From Bacteroidales bacterium (GTDB taxonomy: Bacteria > Bacteroidota > Bacteroidia > Bacteroidales > Muribaculaceae), in the NCBI GenBank assembly GCA_022009815.1, contig CP091725.1:682001-746000 (forward strand): DNA of 64,000 bases. The letters are read 5' to 3'. Below, one piece after another: positions 37,353 to 47,379 of this stretch. The notes beneath the pieces are model-generated. The model was not told the origin of the DNA and ran no database searches. It worked only from the letters and a program-made list of their open reading frames with translations. Positions within the stretch are counted from its first letter, which is position 1, and every line of letters begins with the position of its first letter. The translations under genes were made by a program, and so were the position numbers.

Positions 37353-39050
37353 CTATTTTTTCTTTTTCGACTTCTTGTCTGCCGGAGCAAGGAGACGTCG
37401 GTACTCTGCCATGTCGTTGAGCACCTTCACTGCCGCATCAAGTCCGTTGTCGCTCTTCATCGTCTGCACGATGCGTCCACGCTCGTAATAGTAGCGGCTT
37501 ACGATCTCAGGGGCGAGAATCTCCTCTATCGCCTTGCGGTTGTTGTCAAGATCCTGCGACAGGTTGTGTTTCAGCAGTTTTTCCAGCACGTCGAAGGCCT
37601 GCTTCGTAGAGTCGTTCATATAGCCCTCAATCTTCGCGGCGTCGCGCAAAGCGGCAAGACCCGTTTCGCACACCTTGTCGTAGTTGAACCGCGCGGGGTC
37701 GATTGACCGCTTGAAGTCGGCGAAAATGCTGTCGGTCACCACGAAATCCTCGGCAGCGCATATCGAAGGATGCTCGGCGCGGTACTTGTTGGCGAAGTCA
37801 AACGCCCAGTTGTCGGCAAAGATATTGTATGTCAGGCGGCTTGCCTTGCCCCAATCCACTGTCACGTCGGGCGTTATGCCTCCACCGTCGCGCACCTCGC
37901 GTCCGTGTACCGTATGAAACACGTTGGTAAGGCTGTCGGGCGTGCGCTGGATGTTGCCGTCTGCGTCGCGGTGCGAATAGTCGATGGCTTGAATCAGGCG
38001 TCCGCTCGGAATGTAATATTTCGCGGTGGTAACCTTGAGCATATTGTCAAACGGCAGCGACACTGTGGTCTGCACCAGTCCTTTTCCAAACGAGCGGCTT
38101 CCAACCACCACGGCGCGGTCAAGATCCTGCATCGAGCCGGCAACAATCTCCGACGCCGATGCCGAACCGCCGTCAACAAGGATGCACAAAGGAATCTCCG
38201 TGTCGATAGGCTTCTGCGTGGTCTTGTAAATCTTCTCTTCCGTCTTCAACCGTCCCTTTGTGCGTATAATCTCCGTGTTTTTCGGCACGAAGAAGTTGGC
38301 AATCTTGATGGCACTCTCAACCAAGCCTCCACCATTGCCACGCAGGTCGAGGATAAGCGACTTTATCGCCTTGTCGCTTTTCAGCGACAACAATGCGTCG
38401 CGCACCTCGTCGGCTGATGTCTCGGTAAACTTGGTCAGCTGAATGTAGCCGATGCCGCTGTCGAGCGCAGTGAAGTAAGGCACTGACGGCATCTGGATTT
38501 TCCGGCGCACGATGTCGAACGTCAGCACGCTGTCCTGCACATACGGACGCTCCACCACCACATGCACTGTAGTATTTGCCTGCCCCTTCAGATGGTCGCT
38601 CACCTGCTTCGTGTCCCACGTGCGGGTGTCCATCGTGTCGATTTTCACGATGCGGTCGCCCGGGCGCAAACCAGCCAGAGCCGCAGGGCTGCCTTCGTAA
38701 GGGTCGCTTATCTGCACACCGCCGCCCTTGCGCATCATGATTACAGAGCCGATGCCGCCATACTCGCCCGTGGTCGACATCGCCATAAAGTCGGACGCCT
38801 CTTCCGCTGAAATAAACTCCGTGTAAGGGTCAAGGTCGTTGAGCATCGCGTCGATAGCGGTAGTTATGGCACGGTCTACATCGACAGAGTCTACATAACG
38901 CGTGTTCATCTCCTTAAACACTGCGTTGATCACAGAGATGTCGCGTGCCGTAGCAGCCATATCATTCTTCCCCGAAGCCGCCATAAACACCGACGGCGCG
39001 ACAAGCGCCAAAAGCGCCGCCGCAACAAAATATCTTGATTTGATTTTCAT
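37353..39050 (-). CDS. S41-family C-terminal processing peptidase
   Basis: 565 residues with an N-terminal signal or anchor (AAALLALVAPSVFMAASG). Domains: helical N-terminal part, PDZ domain (about 90-170, with GIGSVIMMRKGGGVQISD and LAGLRPGDRIVKID), and the tail-specific protease domain with DLRGNGGGL, the catalytic Ser in GGSASASEIVAGSMQD and the catalytic Lys in RSFGKGLVQ. These periplasmic proteases trim C-termini of envelope proteins. Bacteroidota carry several; I cannot say which substrate this one has. It is transcribed toward tadA and no terminator separates the two convergent genes clearly. Confidence 0.93.
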   Translation of the reverse strand: MKIKSRYFVAAALLALVAPSVFMAASGKNDMAATARDISVINAVFKEMNTRYVDSVDVDRAITTAIDAMLNDLDPYTEFISAEEASDFMAMSTTGEYGGIGSVIMMRKGGGVQISDPYEGSPAALAGLRPGDRIVKIDTMDTRTWDTKQVSDHLKGQANTTVHVVVERPYVQDSVLTFDIVRRKIQMPSVPYFTALDSGIGYIQLTKFTETSADEVRDALLSLKSDKAIKSLILDLRGNGGGLVESAIKIANFFVPKNTEIIRTKGRLKTEEKIYKTTQKPIDTEIPLCILVDGGSASASEIVAGSMQDLDRAVVVGSRSFGKGLVQTTVSLPFDNMLKVTTAKYYIPSGRLIQAIDYSHRDADGNIQRTPDSLTNVFHTVHGREVRDGGGITPDVTVDWGKASRLTYNIFADNWAFDFANKYRAEHPSICAAEDFVVTDSIFADFKRSIDPARFNYDKVCETGLAALRDAAKIEGYMNDSTKQAFDVLEKLLKHNLSQDLDNNRKAIEEILAPEIVSRYYYERGRIVQTMKSDNGLDAAVKVLNDMAEYRRLLAPADKKSKKKK

Positions 39051-39267
39051 TTTTAGTCTTGTTCTGAATTTGACCGCTAAATTACTGCTTTTTATGCAAA
39101 TCCATTCCAGAAAACGACTGAATTTTCAATCTCCGGAAAAATAATCAACAAATCTCCAATCCAACACAGCCCACCGGCGGCGCAGCATGCGGTCAGATGC
39201 CGGTTTCAACATTCCAACCAAGTTTTGCTACTACCCCCCCCGATGCCGGGAGTGACGGAAACAAAAA

Positions 39268-39299
39268 AAGACTCAAGCATTGTGCTTAAGTCTTCTTTT
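39268..39299 (-). terminator. Terminator of the SRP RNA-tRNA unit
   Basis: AAGACT-C-AAGC and GCTT-A-AGTCTT pair with a run of A/T on both sides. On the minus strand it follows tRNA-Pro directly. Confidence 0.85.
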
Positions 39300-39301
39300 T
39301 G

Positions 39302-39376
39302 TCGGGGTACCAAGATTCGAACTTGGGACCCCCTGCTCCCAAAGCAGGTGCGCTAACCGGACTGCGCTACACCCCG
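39302..39376 (-). tRNA. tRNA-Pro (anticodon TGG)
   Basis: On the minus strand the acceptor CGGGGTG pairs with TACCCCG, the D-arm GCGCAGTCCGGTTAGCGC is complete, the anticodon stem CCTGC/GCAGG encloses TTTGGGA (anticodon TGG, Pro), and the T-arm has GTTCGAATCTTGG. It is the last gene of a minus-strand RNA unit. Confidence 0.96.
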
Positions 39377-39456
39377 AATGTCTTCCTTTATCGGAAAAGC
39401 GTTGCAAAGGTACGAAGGATTTTTTAATTCTCCAAATTTTTCTGCAACTTTTTTTG

Positions 39457-39530
39457 AGCCTCTTGTCGGATTCGAACCAACGACCCCGAGATTACAAATC
39501 ACGTGCTCTGGCCAACTGAGCTAAAGAGGC
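39457..39530 (-). tRNA. tRNA-Thr (anticodon TGT)
   Basis: On the minus strand GCCTCTT pairs with AAGAGGC, the D-arm is AGCTCAGTTGGCCAGAGC, the anticodon loop TTTGTAA gives TGT (Thr, ACA codons), and the T-arm is CGTTGGTTCGAATCCGAC. It begins about 4 bp after the 3' end of the SRP RNA and lies 80 bp upstream of tRNA-Pro. Confidence 0.96.
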
Positions 39531-39533
39531 AGA

Positions 39534-39634
39534 TGGGCAAGCGATCTATATCGCGCCGCTACAACCTGCTACCCTTGCTTCGGTCAAGACCTGGGGGAGT
39601 TGACAAGGAGCTGGCCGTATAGGACTTACCCGGC
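39534..39634 (-). ncRNA. ffs: Signal recognition particle RNA (small, 4.5S-type)
   Basis: The minus strand carries the conserved helix-8 region of SRP RNA: GTCAACTCCCCCAGGTC, then TTGACCGAAGCAAGGGTAGC, close to the bacterial GTCAAC...CCAGG...GGAAGGAAGCA...GTAG pattern. The 5' segment GCCGGGTAAG and the 3' segment CTTGCCC can pair to form the long stem, with TATA matching TATA inside. Length is about 100 bases. A TACCTTTG promoter box lies at the 5' end. Exact ends are estimated to within a few bases. Confidence 0.88.
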
Positions 39635-39636
39635 TG

Positions 39637-39644
39637 CAAAGGTA
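39637..39644 (-). promoter_or_regulatory. Promoter -7 box of the SRP RNA-tRNA unit
   Basis: On the minus strand TACCTTTG matches TAnnTTTG directly before the SRP RNA; a TTGG-like -33 element lies 18 bp further upstream. Confidence 0.75.
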
Positions 39645-39693
39645 CAAACTTTTTCTGAACCGCCAACTATTTTAGAAAATATTTTTTCGCCGT

Positions 39694-40326
39694 TCAACGG
39701 AACATCCTGACAGTGTGGAGCAAACGAAACCTCGACATATCGTTTGGATTTGTTCCGGGCTCTCCTTCAGGCACACTTGCCCCAAGCCGATGAAACAAGT
39801 CGGCCCAAAACTGCGGCATTGTGCCGTCAGCGGCACGGAAGCGCATAGGCTTTGCGGGAAAGATGCGCGTGCTGTCGGCATAGAGATAAGACTCCTCGAC
39901 CAATTCAGAGCAATATGTCCTGCCGTTGCCAGGTAGATAATACCAGTCGTAGGGCTGTCCAAGATGCGCCAACACCCGCTCTACCGCCTCCTGCTTTGGA
40001 TAGTCGGCATCAAGACGCTTCACGACCACACCGCCGCCCGACCTATTCAGAAATTCGCGCCAAGGCGTCTTCACCACGCCCTTTTCAGGCGAAGCCTCCA
40101 CGACAAAAGGGTTGCGGCGCGAGCCGGCAAACACCGCCACATGGTCGAACTGCAAAGAGTCGACATTTGTTGTGGCATCGACAATAGCCTGCGACATGTC
40201 GCCGCCGCCAGCCACCTGAAACACCAAATCGCCCTGCCGCGGCATCCACGAGCACGCGCCAAGCGCCACAATCGACAGCAGCATCGTGCAGCGCATAAGC
40301 CTATCCAATGCGCGATGCCCTGTCAT
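39694..40326 (-). CDS. YiiX/NlpC-P60-like cysteine hydrolase (peptidase C92 type)
   Basis: 210 residues from ATG 40326, which overlaps the corrected truA stop by ATGA. The N-terminus is a signal with a lipobox-like SIVALGAC. The YiiX-type permuted NlpC/P60 fold is visible: RQGDLVFQVAGGGDMSQAI at the start, the catalytic His region FDHVAVFAG, and the catalytic Cys in RTYCSELVEESYLYA, with GQPYDWYYLPGNG before it. Such enzymes hydrolyse amide or thioester bonds, often in peptidoglycan or lipid-linked substrates. It is the last gene of the speA-truA operon, facing the SRP RNA promoter. Confidence 0.85.
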   Translation of the reverse strand: MTGHRALDRLMRCTMLLSIVALGACSWMPRQGDLVFQVAGGGDMSQAIVDATTNVDSLQFDHVAVFAGSRRNPFVVEASPEKGVVKTPWREFLNRSGGGVVVKRLDADYPKQEAVERVLAHLGQPYDWYYLPGNGRTYCSELVEESYLYADSTRIFPAKPMRFRAADGTMPQFWADLFHRLGASVPEGEPGTNPNDMSRFRLLHTVRMFR

Positions 40327-41068
40327 GAAATATACGGATAAGTTATGTCCCACAGAAACAATGCGTTGCCAGGCACCGACGTGCCCGCCTCGCAACGGTC
40401 TTTCTTTCGATGATTTCGCAAAACTGTCCTACGGTAATCTTTCCGCGCCCCACATCGACAAGAGTCCCGACGATGGCGCGCACCATGTTGCGCAAAAAGC
40501 GGTCGGCGGTGATTGTAAACACCAACCTCTCGCCCTCATCCTCCCAACGGGCATGGTCGATGCGGCAGATGTTGGTCTTAGCATCGGTGTGCAGCTTGCT
40601 GAAGCTTGTGAAATCGCTATAGTCAAACAGCTTGGAAGCCGCCTCGTTCATCGCCTCCACGTCGAGCGCATACGGAGGAGTCCACGAAAAATGGTAGTCA
40701 AACGGCGACCTGCGTTTGCCAATGAAATACTTATACGTGCGGCTTGTTGCGTCGAAACGCGCATGGGCGTCGTCAGCCACACGCACAACCGAATAGACGG
40801 CAATGTCGCGGCCCACGATGCTGTTGAGCGAGCACACCAAGCGCTTCACGTCGGCGATTTCCTCCGCAGTGTCGAAGTGTGCCCACATGCATCGAGCGTT
40901 CACGCCCGTGTCGGTGCGTCCGGCACCAGTAACCGCCACCGGCTGGCGCAACACCATCGACAGCGCGCGTTCCAGCTCCTCCTGCACGCTTACGGCATTC
41001 GGCTGGCGCTGCCATCCATGAAACGGAGTGCCGTTATAAGCCAATCGCATGAAGTAGCGGCAAGCCAT
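40323..41068 (-). CDS. truA: tRNA pseudouridine synthase A (frameshifted near the C-terminus)
   Basis: About 248 residues. TruA isomerises uridines 38-40 of the tRNA anticodon arm. Seen: RLAYNGTPFHGWQRQP at the N-terminus, the catalytic Asp in AGRTDTGVNA, the RTYKYFI Tyr/Arg region, and FTITADRFLRNMVRAIVG. Near 40405 the frame breaks by one missing A in GAAAGAAAG; in the next frame the family-typical end AGTSVPGNALFLWDITY appears and stops at 40323, overlapping the next gene by ATGA. Without that repair the frame ends at 40343 with an atypical tail. The start overlaps the speA stop by one base (TGATG). Confidence 0.93.
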
Positions 41069-42961
41069 CAGTCTTTCTCCAAATAAGTGTATCCGTAGAG
41101 ACCCGAACGATAGTTGCTAAGGAACTCGCGTCCCTCCTCTGGCGTAATCTTTCCGCTCTTCATTGAGCGTGTAACCCATGTCTCGACGTTGCGCACCAGT
41201 TTTTTCGGGTTGTACTGCACATAGTCGAGCACCTCAGCCACCGTTTCGCCGTCGATTATCTGCTCAATCTCGTAGCCGTCCTTATGCACGCTGACATGCA
41301 CCGTATTGGTGTCGCCAAACAGATTGTGCATATCGCCGAGGATTTCCTGATATGCACCCACAAGGAACACACCAAGATAATACGACTCGCCATTTTTTAT
41401 CGGATGGATAGGCAAGGCGTTGGAGAAGCCGTGGCTCGATATGAAACAGTTGATTTTGCCGTCGGAGTCGCAGGTGACGTCCTGAATCGTAGCCGTGCGA
41501 GTAGGCTTCTCGTCAAGACGTGAAATCGGCATTATCGGGAACATCTGGTCGATTGCCCATGAGTCGGGAAGCGACTGGAACAACGAGAAGTTGCAGAAAT
41601 ACTTGTCGGGCAACATTTGAGATGCGCAGCTCCTCAGGCACATGTTTCATTGTCTTGGCAATGTCGTTGACCTCGCGCGCCACCGACCAGAACAGTTTTT
41701 CGATCTGCGCACGGGTGTGCAGGTCGAGCATGCCGAGGCTGAAGCGGTCGAGCGCCTCCTCGCGTATCTGCAAGGCGTCGTGCCAGCTTTCGAGCAGCGA
41801 CTGCTGTCCGAGGCGGTCCCATATCTGATACAGCTCGCGCGCCAGCTCATGGTCGGAGTCGCTCACCTCCTCATTGTCGTTCCACACGGGCAACTGGGTG
41901 GTTTCGAGCGTTTCTATTATCAATATTGAATGGTGGGCGGAGAGCGAGCGTCCCGACTCGGTTATGACGTTAGGCTGCTTAAGCCCGTTTTTCTCGCATG
42001 CGTCGACGATGGCAGAGATGGCATCGTTGGCATACTCCTGAATTGAATAGTTCATGCTGTTCTCGCTTGCGCTTGAACGCGTGCCGTCGTAGTCCACACC
42101 AAGTCCGCCGCCGATGTCGATAAAGTCGATTGAGAAGCCCATCTTCGTGAGCTGCACATAGAACTGAGTAGCCTCGCGCAGGGCATTCTTGATGCGGCGT
42201 ATTTTGGTGATTTGACTGCCTATATGGAAATGTATGAGTTTCAGGCAGTCCTCCATCTTGTATTTAGCCAAAGCGTCGACAGCTTCCAGCAGTTCGCTCG
42301 AGTTCAAGCCAAATTTGCTGTGGTCGCCGCCCGACTCTTCCCATTTTCCGCTGCCCGAGCTCGACAGTTTGATGCGGATTCCGATGTTCGGACGCACACC
42401 GATCCGCTTTGCAAGGCGGGCAATCAAGTGCAGCTCGTTGAGCTTTTCCACAACGAGGAATATTCTGCGTCCCATCTTCTGCGCCAGCAAAGCCAGCTCC
42501 ACATAGTTCTCGTCCTTGTATCCATTGCAGATAATGAGATTATGCTCATCGATATTCGTAGCTAGCACAGCGTGCAGCTCAGGCTTCGAGCCTGCCTCCA
42601 GCCCGATGTTGAATTTCTTGCCGTGGCTCACGATTTCGTCGACCACCTGACGCATCTGGTTCACCTTTATCGGATAGATGATAAAGTTTTGCGCGCCATA
42701 TTTATACTCCTCGGCAGCCTGCTTGAAGCATCGCGAAATCTTTTCGATGCGATTGTCGAGGATATCGGGGAAACGCAACAGCACCGGAGCGGTAATGTCA
42801 CGAATCTGCAACTCGTCCATCAATTCTTTCAAATCGACGGATGCACAACCTTCACGCGGAGTCACCTGAACGTGACCATTGTCGTTGATTGAGAAATACT
42901 TCAGTCCCCAGCCCGTAATATTGTAGAGTTCGGCACTGTCCTCAATACGCCATCTTCTCAT
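41068..42961 (-). CDS. speA: Biosynthetic arginine decarboxylase (frameshifted)
   Basis: About 630 residues, the normal SpeA length. It decarboxylates arginine to agmatine, the first step to putrescine, using PLP. Seen: N-terminal GWGLKYFSINDNGHVQV, the PLP lysine in IYPIKVNQMRQVV near residue 107, GLEAGSKPELHAVL, the barrel HFHIGSQI, DIGGGLGVDYDG (Gly-rich phosphate loop), and the C-terminal FSLFQSLPDSWAIDQ region. The break at about 41620 (net +1) separates ELRISN from LPDKYFCNFSLFQ, which read on in another frame. It is the first gene of a minus-strand operon with truA and a C92 hydrolase; a TAACTTTG box lies 32 bp upstream. Confidence 0.93.
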
Positions 42962-42992
42962 TATATCTCTGTCTGATTAAAAAATTAGTTTG

Positions 42993-43000
42993 CAAAGTTA
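42993..43000 (-). promoter_or_regulatory. Promoter -7 box of the speA operon
   Basis: On the minus strand TAACTTTG matches TAnnTTTG, 31 bp before the speA start. Confidence 0.7.
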
Positions 43001-43021
43001 ATGAATAAACACGAGAAAAAA

Positions 43022-43053
43022 GAGCCGAGACGATGAATAAGTCGCCCCGGCTC
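43022..43053 (-). terminator. Terminator of the large secreted protein gene
   Basis: GAGCCG-G-GGCGA-type and matching arms (GAGCCG 43022-43027, CGGCTC 43048-43053, inner CGA/TCG) form a hairpin followed by a T-run on the minus strand. Confidence 0.8.
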
Positions 43054-43076
43054 AATATTTTCAATGTGTGTGCTGA

Positions 43077-46000
43077 TTATTTCACCACAACTTTGACTGT
43101 TGTGCCACCTACACGCACAATGTAGAATCCAGCAGCAAGACGGATTGTAGCCTCGCCGTCGACCGCAGCCACAGCCACAGTCTGACCTGTCATTGTGTAG
43201 ACAGTCACATCGGCCGACTCTGCGACAACACGGATTGCGCCCTCTTCGCCTATAATCTTGACCATATCGGCCGTTGCATCGTCCACACCCGACTCCACTT
43301 GGCAATAGATTGACAATTTGGTGTCGATGGTTGTCGTCGACGGTTTGTAGCAACGGAATCCATTATAGTTGAATTGAAGCAGATTGCGGGTGAATTCACC
43401 TTGTGCAAGCATCTTAACGGTGCTGCCGGCAAATTCCACACTCCACTTGCCGTTGTCGCTGAGTGTCGACTCAACGCCAAGAGCATTTCTCGTTGCTTAC
43501 AGCGCAGAGGTAGCCCGGCATAGCGGCACCAGTCTCTGTTTTCGTCGCTGCGTTGTAGAATGTGTAGTTGTCGCCGTCCTTGCCCACTGTAAACACAGCC
43601 ACGTCTGTGCCGACTGACGGCACCACATTGCCGTCGACAACGACTGTAGTGCTCTGACGGTACTGTTTTGCAGCGTTCTTCACGTTCTGCACTGTCGACA
43701 TTGCGTTGGTTTCGCTAACCAAAATCACCTTCGCGCCTTCCTTGAGCATTTCAGCGGAAGTGACGAGATGGAACGCACCTTCGGCAGCAGGCTCGCCAGC
43801 CTTGATTACATAAGTGGCTGTCGACTCCTCGCCCTGCTTCTCACCGAGTTCTGAATGCACGGTCAGCACATATGTAATCTCGCCTGTCGCAGGAGCGGCA
43901 AGGGTCACGTCACATGGAGAATAGTCGTAGACATCGTCGTCATTGCAAGTTCCCACAATCATCGAGCCGCGATAGCCCTCAATTGTAACAATCTGAGTGC
44001 CTGTGTATGTGCCCTCAGCCAATGAGAATGTAGGAGCGGTAATCACCGGTTCCGGCACAATCTCAAACTCCGCCTCAATAGGCGCAGAAGTCAAAGAGCC
44101 GTTTGTCGCCGTGGCAGATATAAGATACTTGCCCACTTCCGAATATGTTTTCCTCCACTCCTCTGTTGCGGTGACGTTGTCTACCTCAACACCGTCTTTT
44201 GTCACTACGGCATGAATTGAAGCCACGTCGTCTGACTTCATGACAATGACTTCGACTTCGCCGTAATAAATGTGTTCATCAGAGTCCGGATTCAATGGAT
44301 ATCCAGAGATTCCGATGCCCGGCTCCTGAACTACATCTTTCGGAATTTCAGTGAAGTTGACAGGATAAACCTGAACTTGACCCTTGAAATACGCCGTCAT
44401 GGCCGTCACGTCATAGATTTTACTTTCATCCGCAGGGAATGCGATAAATCCTTTGTCAAAGGCAACGATGGTGCCCGTGTCGTCAAAGCGTAGTGACACC
44501 ATCTTCCGTGTCGAGCATCGCGTTGCGGATCACGACATAGCGGTTCTGCTTTTCGGCAGTGATTCCAGCTATGGTCATTTCCTCAGGAGCCACACCCTTA
44601 CCATTATCGGTGATTTCAGTGAGAACGGCATCAGTGAGTTGATAAGAGCCATTGAAATTGCTGAATTTACCCTTGACACCCGGAGCAAGCACAAAGCCGT
44701 TCACGCAGACTTTGTCTGGCTGTCCGTAGATAAGCATACCGTCGGTGCCGTCGGTAACATAAAGATTCTTTCCCGACTGATATGTAGCCGTCAGTGGGCA
44801 AGTGAACTCATATTCCGGTCCAGAATCAGCCAGACCTTTTGTATAGAATTCAGCAATCGACGCCACCTTGACAGCCTCCGGTTCTACCGGTGTCACATCG
44901 CCCACATAGTAGAATGCCGGACGGATATGGCTGTCCTGATAGCCCGTAGAGAATTCCGGAACACCCGGTTCAACCTTCGAATACCATATAAACGACATGA
45001 AATTGGTGAACTCGCCGTATGTAGCCTGAACCTTGCCACCCGTTGCGTCGGCAAATTTCCAAACCGCATCTGACGCGTCTTTGCCCACACGGAGGTTGTA
45101 GTATGTCTTCGTGCCGTTGGTCGACTTTTCAACTGTCACATACTTGCCGTCGGCACTCTGGATGGTGTAGCCTTCGCCCTGTTTCTTGATTGTAAACAAG
45201 TTGGCTGAAGAGAAACTTTCTGTGCCGTTGAGTGTGGTCTCGGTAGCAGCCACATAGTTGACGCTATAGGTTTCGTTCTTCATCATGTAGAACTTGCCGT
45301 CGTTCTCGCCGACAATGATGTAGTTGCCTTCCTTGACGTTTGCCACATCCATTGCCTCGTAGCCGACTGTCGGAACTGCAGGAGCCTTGATTGTGAACGT
45401 AACGTTTCAGCAGTCTTGGTTTTTGCACCGTCGGTTGCCGATGCGCTGACCTCATAAGAGCCGTCCTCGGTCACGTCGACCGAAACTGCCGACGTTGCGT
45501 CGCCGCCCTTCCATGCAGCGCCGTCCTTGGTCACTGCCCATGTCATCGAAGTGGCGCCTGCAGGATATGAGATTGCGACTTTTGCCGACTTATACTCAAC
45601 GCCGTTCTCCACTCCGGAGATTACCGGAGCTTTAAGCCCTACTGGAGTGCTGCCTGCTTCCCACTCCACCGAGATGCTTGTCACATAGATAGCACCGAAA
45701 TTGGAACGGATTCCAACAAACTGATAATCGCCCTCAACGACCAGTTCAGACTTTCCTTTGACAATCGAGCCAATCAACACGCCCTGAACGTCAGCTGAAC
45801 CGAAAAGGTCGGTGTCAGAAGAGTAGGCTGTCGATTTGCCATACACATCGATGGTGCGTCCATTGGCTGTTGCGTCGTCCCAAACAACAGTGATTTTTTT
45901 CACAGTTCCGGCAGAAGCCGTCGTAACGATTCCGCTGTTGTTTTTCTTTGAGCGCAGCTGAATTGCGCCATTATCAGACTTGGCGGAATTGCCGGCATAC

Positions 46001-46158
46001 ACAGCCGACGATGTGACTGTCACGTTGGAGAAATCCGTGTACGAACTTTCTGTCGCCGTAAACAAATTGGCGGTAAGCACATCCGTCACAGTTGCGGCGT
46101 TGGCAAATCCCAATGACGCCAGCACTGCGAACATAATGAATAGATACAGTTTTTTCAT
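43077..46158 (-). CDS. Large secreted multidomain protein with C-terminal sorting-like domain (three frameshifts)
   Basis: About 1026 residues read across three breaks (near 45404, 44495 and 43488). N-terminal signal peptide (YLFIMFAVLASLGFANA). The first part is a beta-sandwich (about 20-180) followed by an Ig-like segment. The middle has an OB-like module (LYVTDGTDGMLIYGQPD, KGKFSNFNGSYQLTDAV). Then comes a chitobiase/hexosaminidase-C-terminal-like segment (APTFSLAEGTYTGTQIVTIE). The last ~60 residues (IRVVAESADVTVYTMTG, AAGFYIVRVGGTTVKVVVK) resemble a type IX secretion sorting domain and the end of the protein at 17521. At each break the next frame resumes the same kind of domain. No catalytic site is recognised; it is probably surface-exposed or released. 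Confidence 0.75.
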
Positions 46159-46236
46159 AAAAGTTTTGTTTATGTTGGTTTAGTTTATTTTTCTCTGCTC
46201 TATGCGTGTTGTTTTAAAGTGGTTTCTTCATCATTG

Positions 46237-46268
46237 CAAATGTATGTCAAAACGATTAAGATTGCAAG
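46237..46268 (-). promoter_or_regulatory. Promoter of the large secreted protein gene
   Basis: On the minus strand CTTG (46265-46268) and TACATTTG (46237-46244) are 20 bp apart, about 80 bp before the start at 46158. Confidence 0.65.
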
Positions 46269-46403
46269 TGTTTTATCTTTTTATTTTCAGAATGTTATTA
46301 TTTCTTCATAACAAGGCTGTCACTATGCGGCGAACAAATCATCTCTGGAATTAATCTTTTCACGTTTTTCCAAGTCAAAGCCACATAAACAGATAAATTT
46401 ATG

Positions 46404-46411
46404 TAATTTTG
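46404..46411 (+). promoter_or_regulatory. Promoter -7 box of the small secreted protein pair
   Basis: TAATTTTG matches TAnnTTTG and ends 22 bp before the ATG at 46434, with AAGGAGAAA between them. Confidence 0.7.
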
Positions 46412-46433
46412 CAGAATTAAAAGGAGAAATATT

Positions 46434-46847
46434 ATGAAACGATTATTTTTAGTTTTCAGCATACTGCTCGCCAACTTGGCGGCATTCGCCGGTCCGATCG
46501 ACGACAATTGCTCAACCATCTACGACAGCATCATTGCCGGCGACATCTCAAAGGCAGAGGACGCCGCTTCGAAAGTATACGCGCAGAAGAGTGCGTGCTC
46601 GGCTACAAACCTTGCCGACCTGGCGATAATCTACCACCAGCTGGTCGACAAGTCGTCGGATGCCGTAACACGCTACGACTATGTGCTGAAAACCATCGAC
46701 TGCTACAACAGCGCTGTGGGCAAAGACTCAAACGCTGCCCATGCGCGATTCACGGAAAAGAAGGTGAATATGGACGCTGTGGTGAAAAACTACAATGCCA
46801 ACCTGTCGAAATTCCAGCAGGCGGTGTCAGACTCTATGAACTTTTAA
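46434..46847 (+). CDS. Small secreted helical protein, paralogue of the next gene
   Basis: 137 residues with a signal peptide (LFLVFSILLANLAAFAG). The rest is predicted mostly helical, with two Cys (DDNCSTIYDSI, KSACSATNLADLAIIYHQL). The block SATNLADLAIIYHQL matches SIDNLSDLAIAFHYL in the next protein, and IDCYNSAV matches LDCYMAVY, so the two are paralogues. I do not recognise a family. An AGGAGAAA ribosome site precedes the start; the next gene begins 14 bp after the stop. Confidence 0.75.
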   Translation: MKRLFLVFSILLANLAAFAGPIDDNCSTIYDSIIAGDISKAEDAASKVYAQKSACSATNLADLAIIYHQLVDKSSDAVTRYDYVLKTIDCYNSAVGKDSNAAHARFTEKKVNMDAVVKNYNANLSKFQQAVSDSMNF

Positions 46848-46861
46848 ATTAAAACATAACA

Positions 46862-47305
46862 ATGAAAAAAATCCTATCAATCCTTTCAATGCTTGCCGTG
46901 TGTCTGCTGATGGCATCATGCCAGACCGATGCCGACAAGGCTTGCGCCGAAATGGCAAAAAACATGAAAGACGGCAAAGTCGATGCCGTTGCAAAAACTG
47001 CCGCCGAGCTCTATTCGCAGAAAGATGACCTCAGCATCGACAACCTGTCTGACCTCGCCATCGCATTCCACTATCTTGCACAGAAAGAGTCGTCGAGCAG
47101 AAACGACGCAACCTACCTTTCCGACTATATCGAGAAGTCGCTCGACTGCTATATGGCTGTATATTCCGACGATGCCGACAAGGCTGAGAAAATTTTCAAA
47201 GAAAAGAATCAGGCACAGCTCGGCAACGACCTTACAAGAATGAAAAAACAGCTTAAACAGCTGCAGGATGCCGAACAAGCCCTAATCGACCAAATCAATT
47301 CATAA
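46862..47305 (+). CDS. Small helical lipoprotein, paralogue of the previous gene
   Basis: 147 residues with a lipoprotein signal (AVCLLMASC). The mature part is helical and charged; the last 40 residues (FKEKNQAQLGNDLTRMKKQL) look like a coiled coil. It shares the NLSDLAIAFHYL and SLDCYMAVYS segments with its neighbour, so one is a secreted soluble form and the other a lipid-anchored form of the same fold, possibly TPR-like. No function can be given. A terminator follows 22 bp after the stop. Confidence 0.75.
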   Translation: MKKILSILSMLAVCLLMASCQTDADKACAEMAKNMKDGKVDAVAKTAAELYSQKDDLSIDNLSDLAIAFHYLAQKESSSRNDATYLSDYIEKSLDCYMAVYSDDADKAEKIFKEKNQAQLGNDLTRMKKQLKQLQDAEQALIDQINS

Positions 47306-47326
47306 ACCATTTTACAGAGATATCCA

Positions 47327-47366
47327 AGGGGTGTGAGAACTAAGCATTCCCACACCCTTTTGTTTT
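47327..47366 (+). terminator. Terminator after the small protein pair
   Basis: AAGGGGTGTG and CACACCCTT pair, with inner GAA/TTC pairing, followed by TTTGTTTT. Confidence 0.85.
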
Positions 47367-47379
47367 CCCCAATGCAGAG

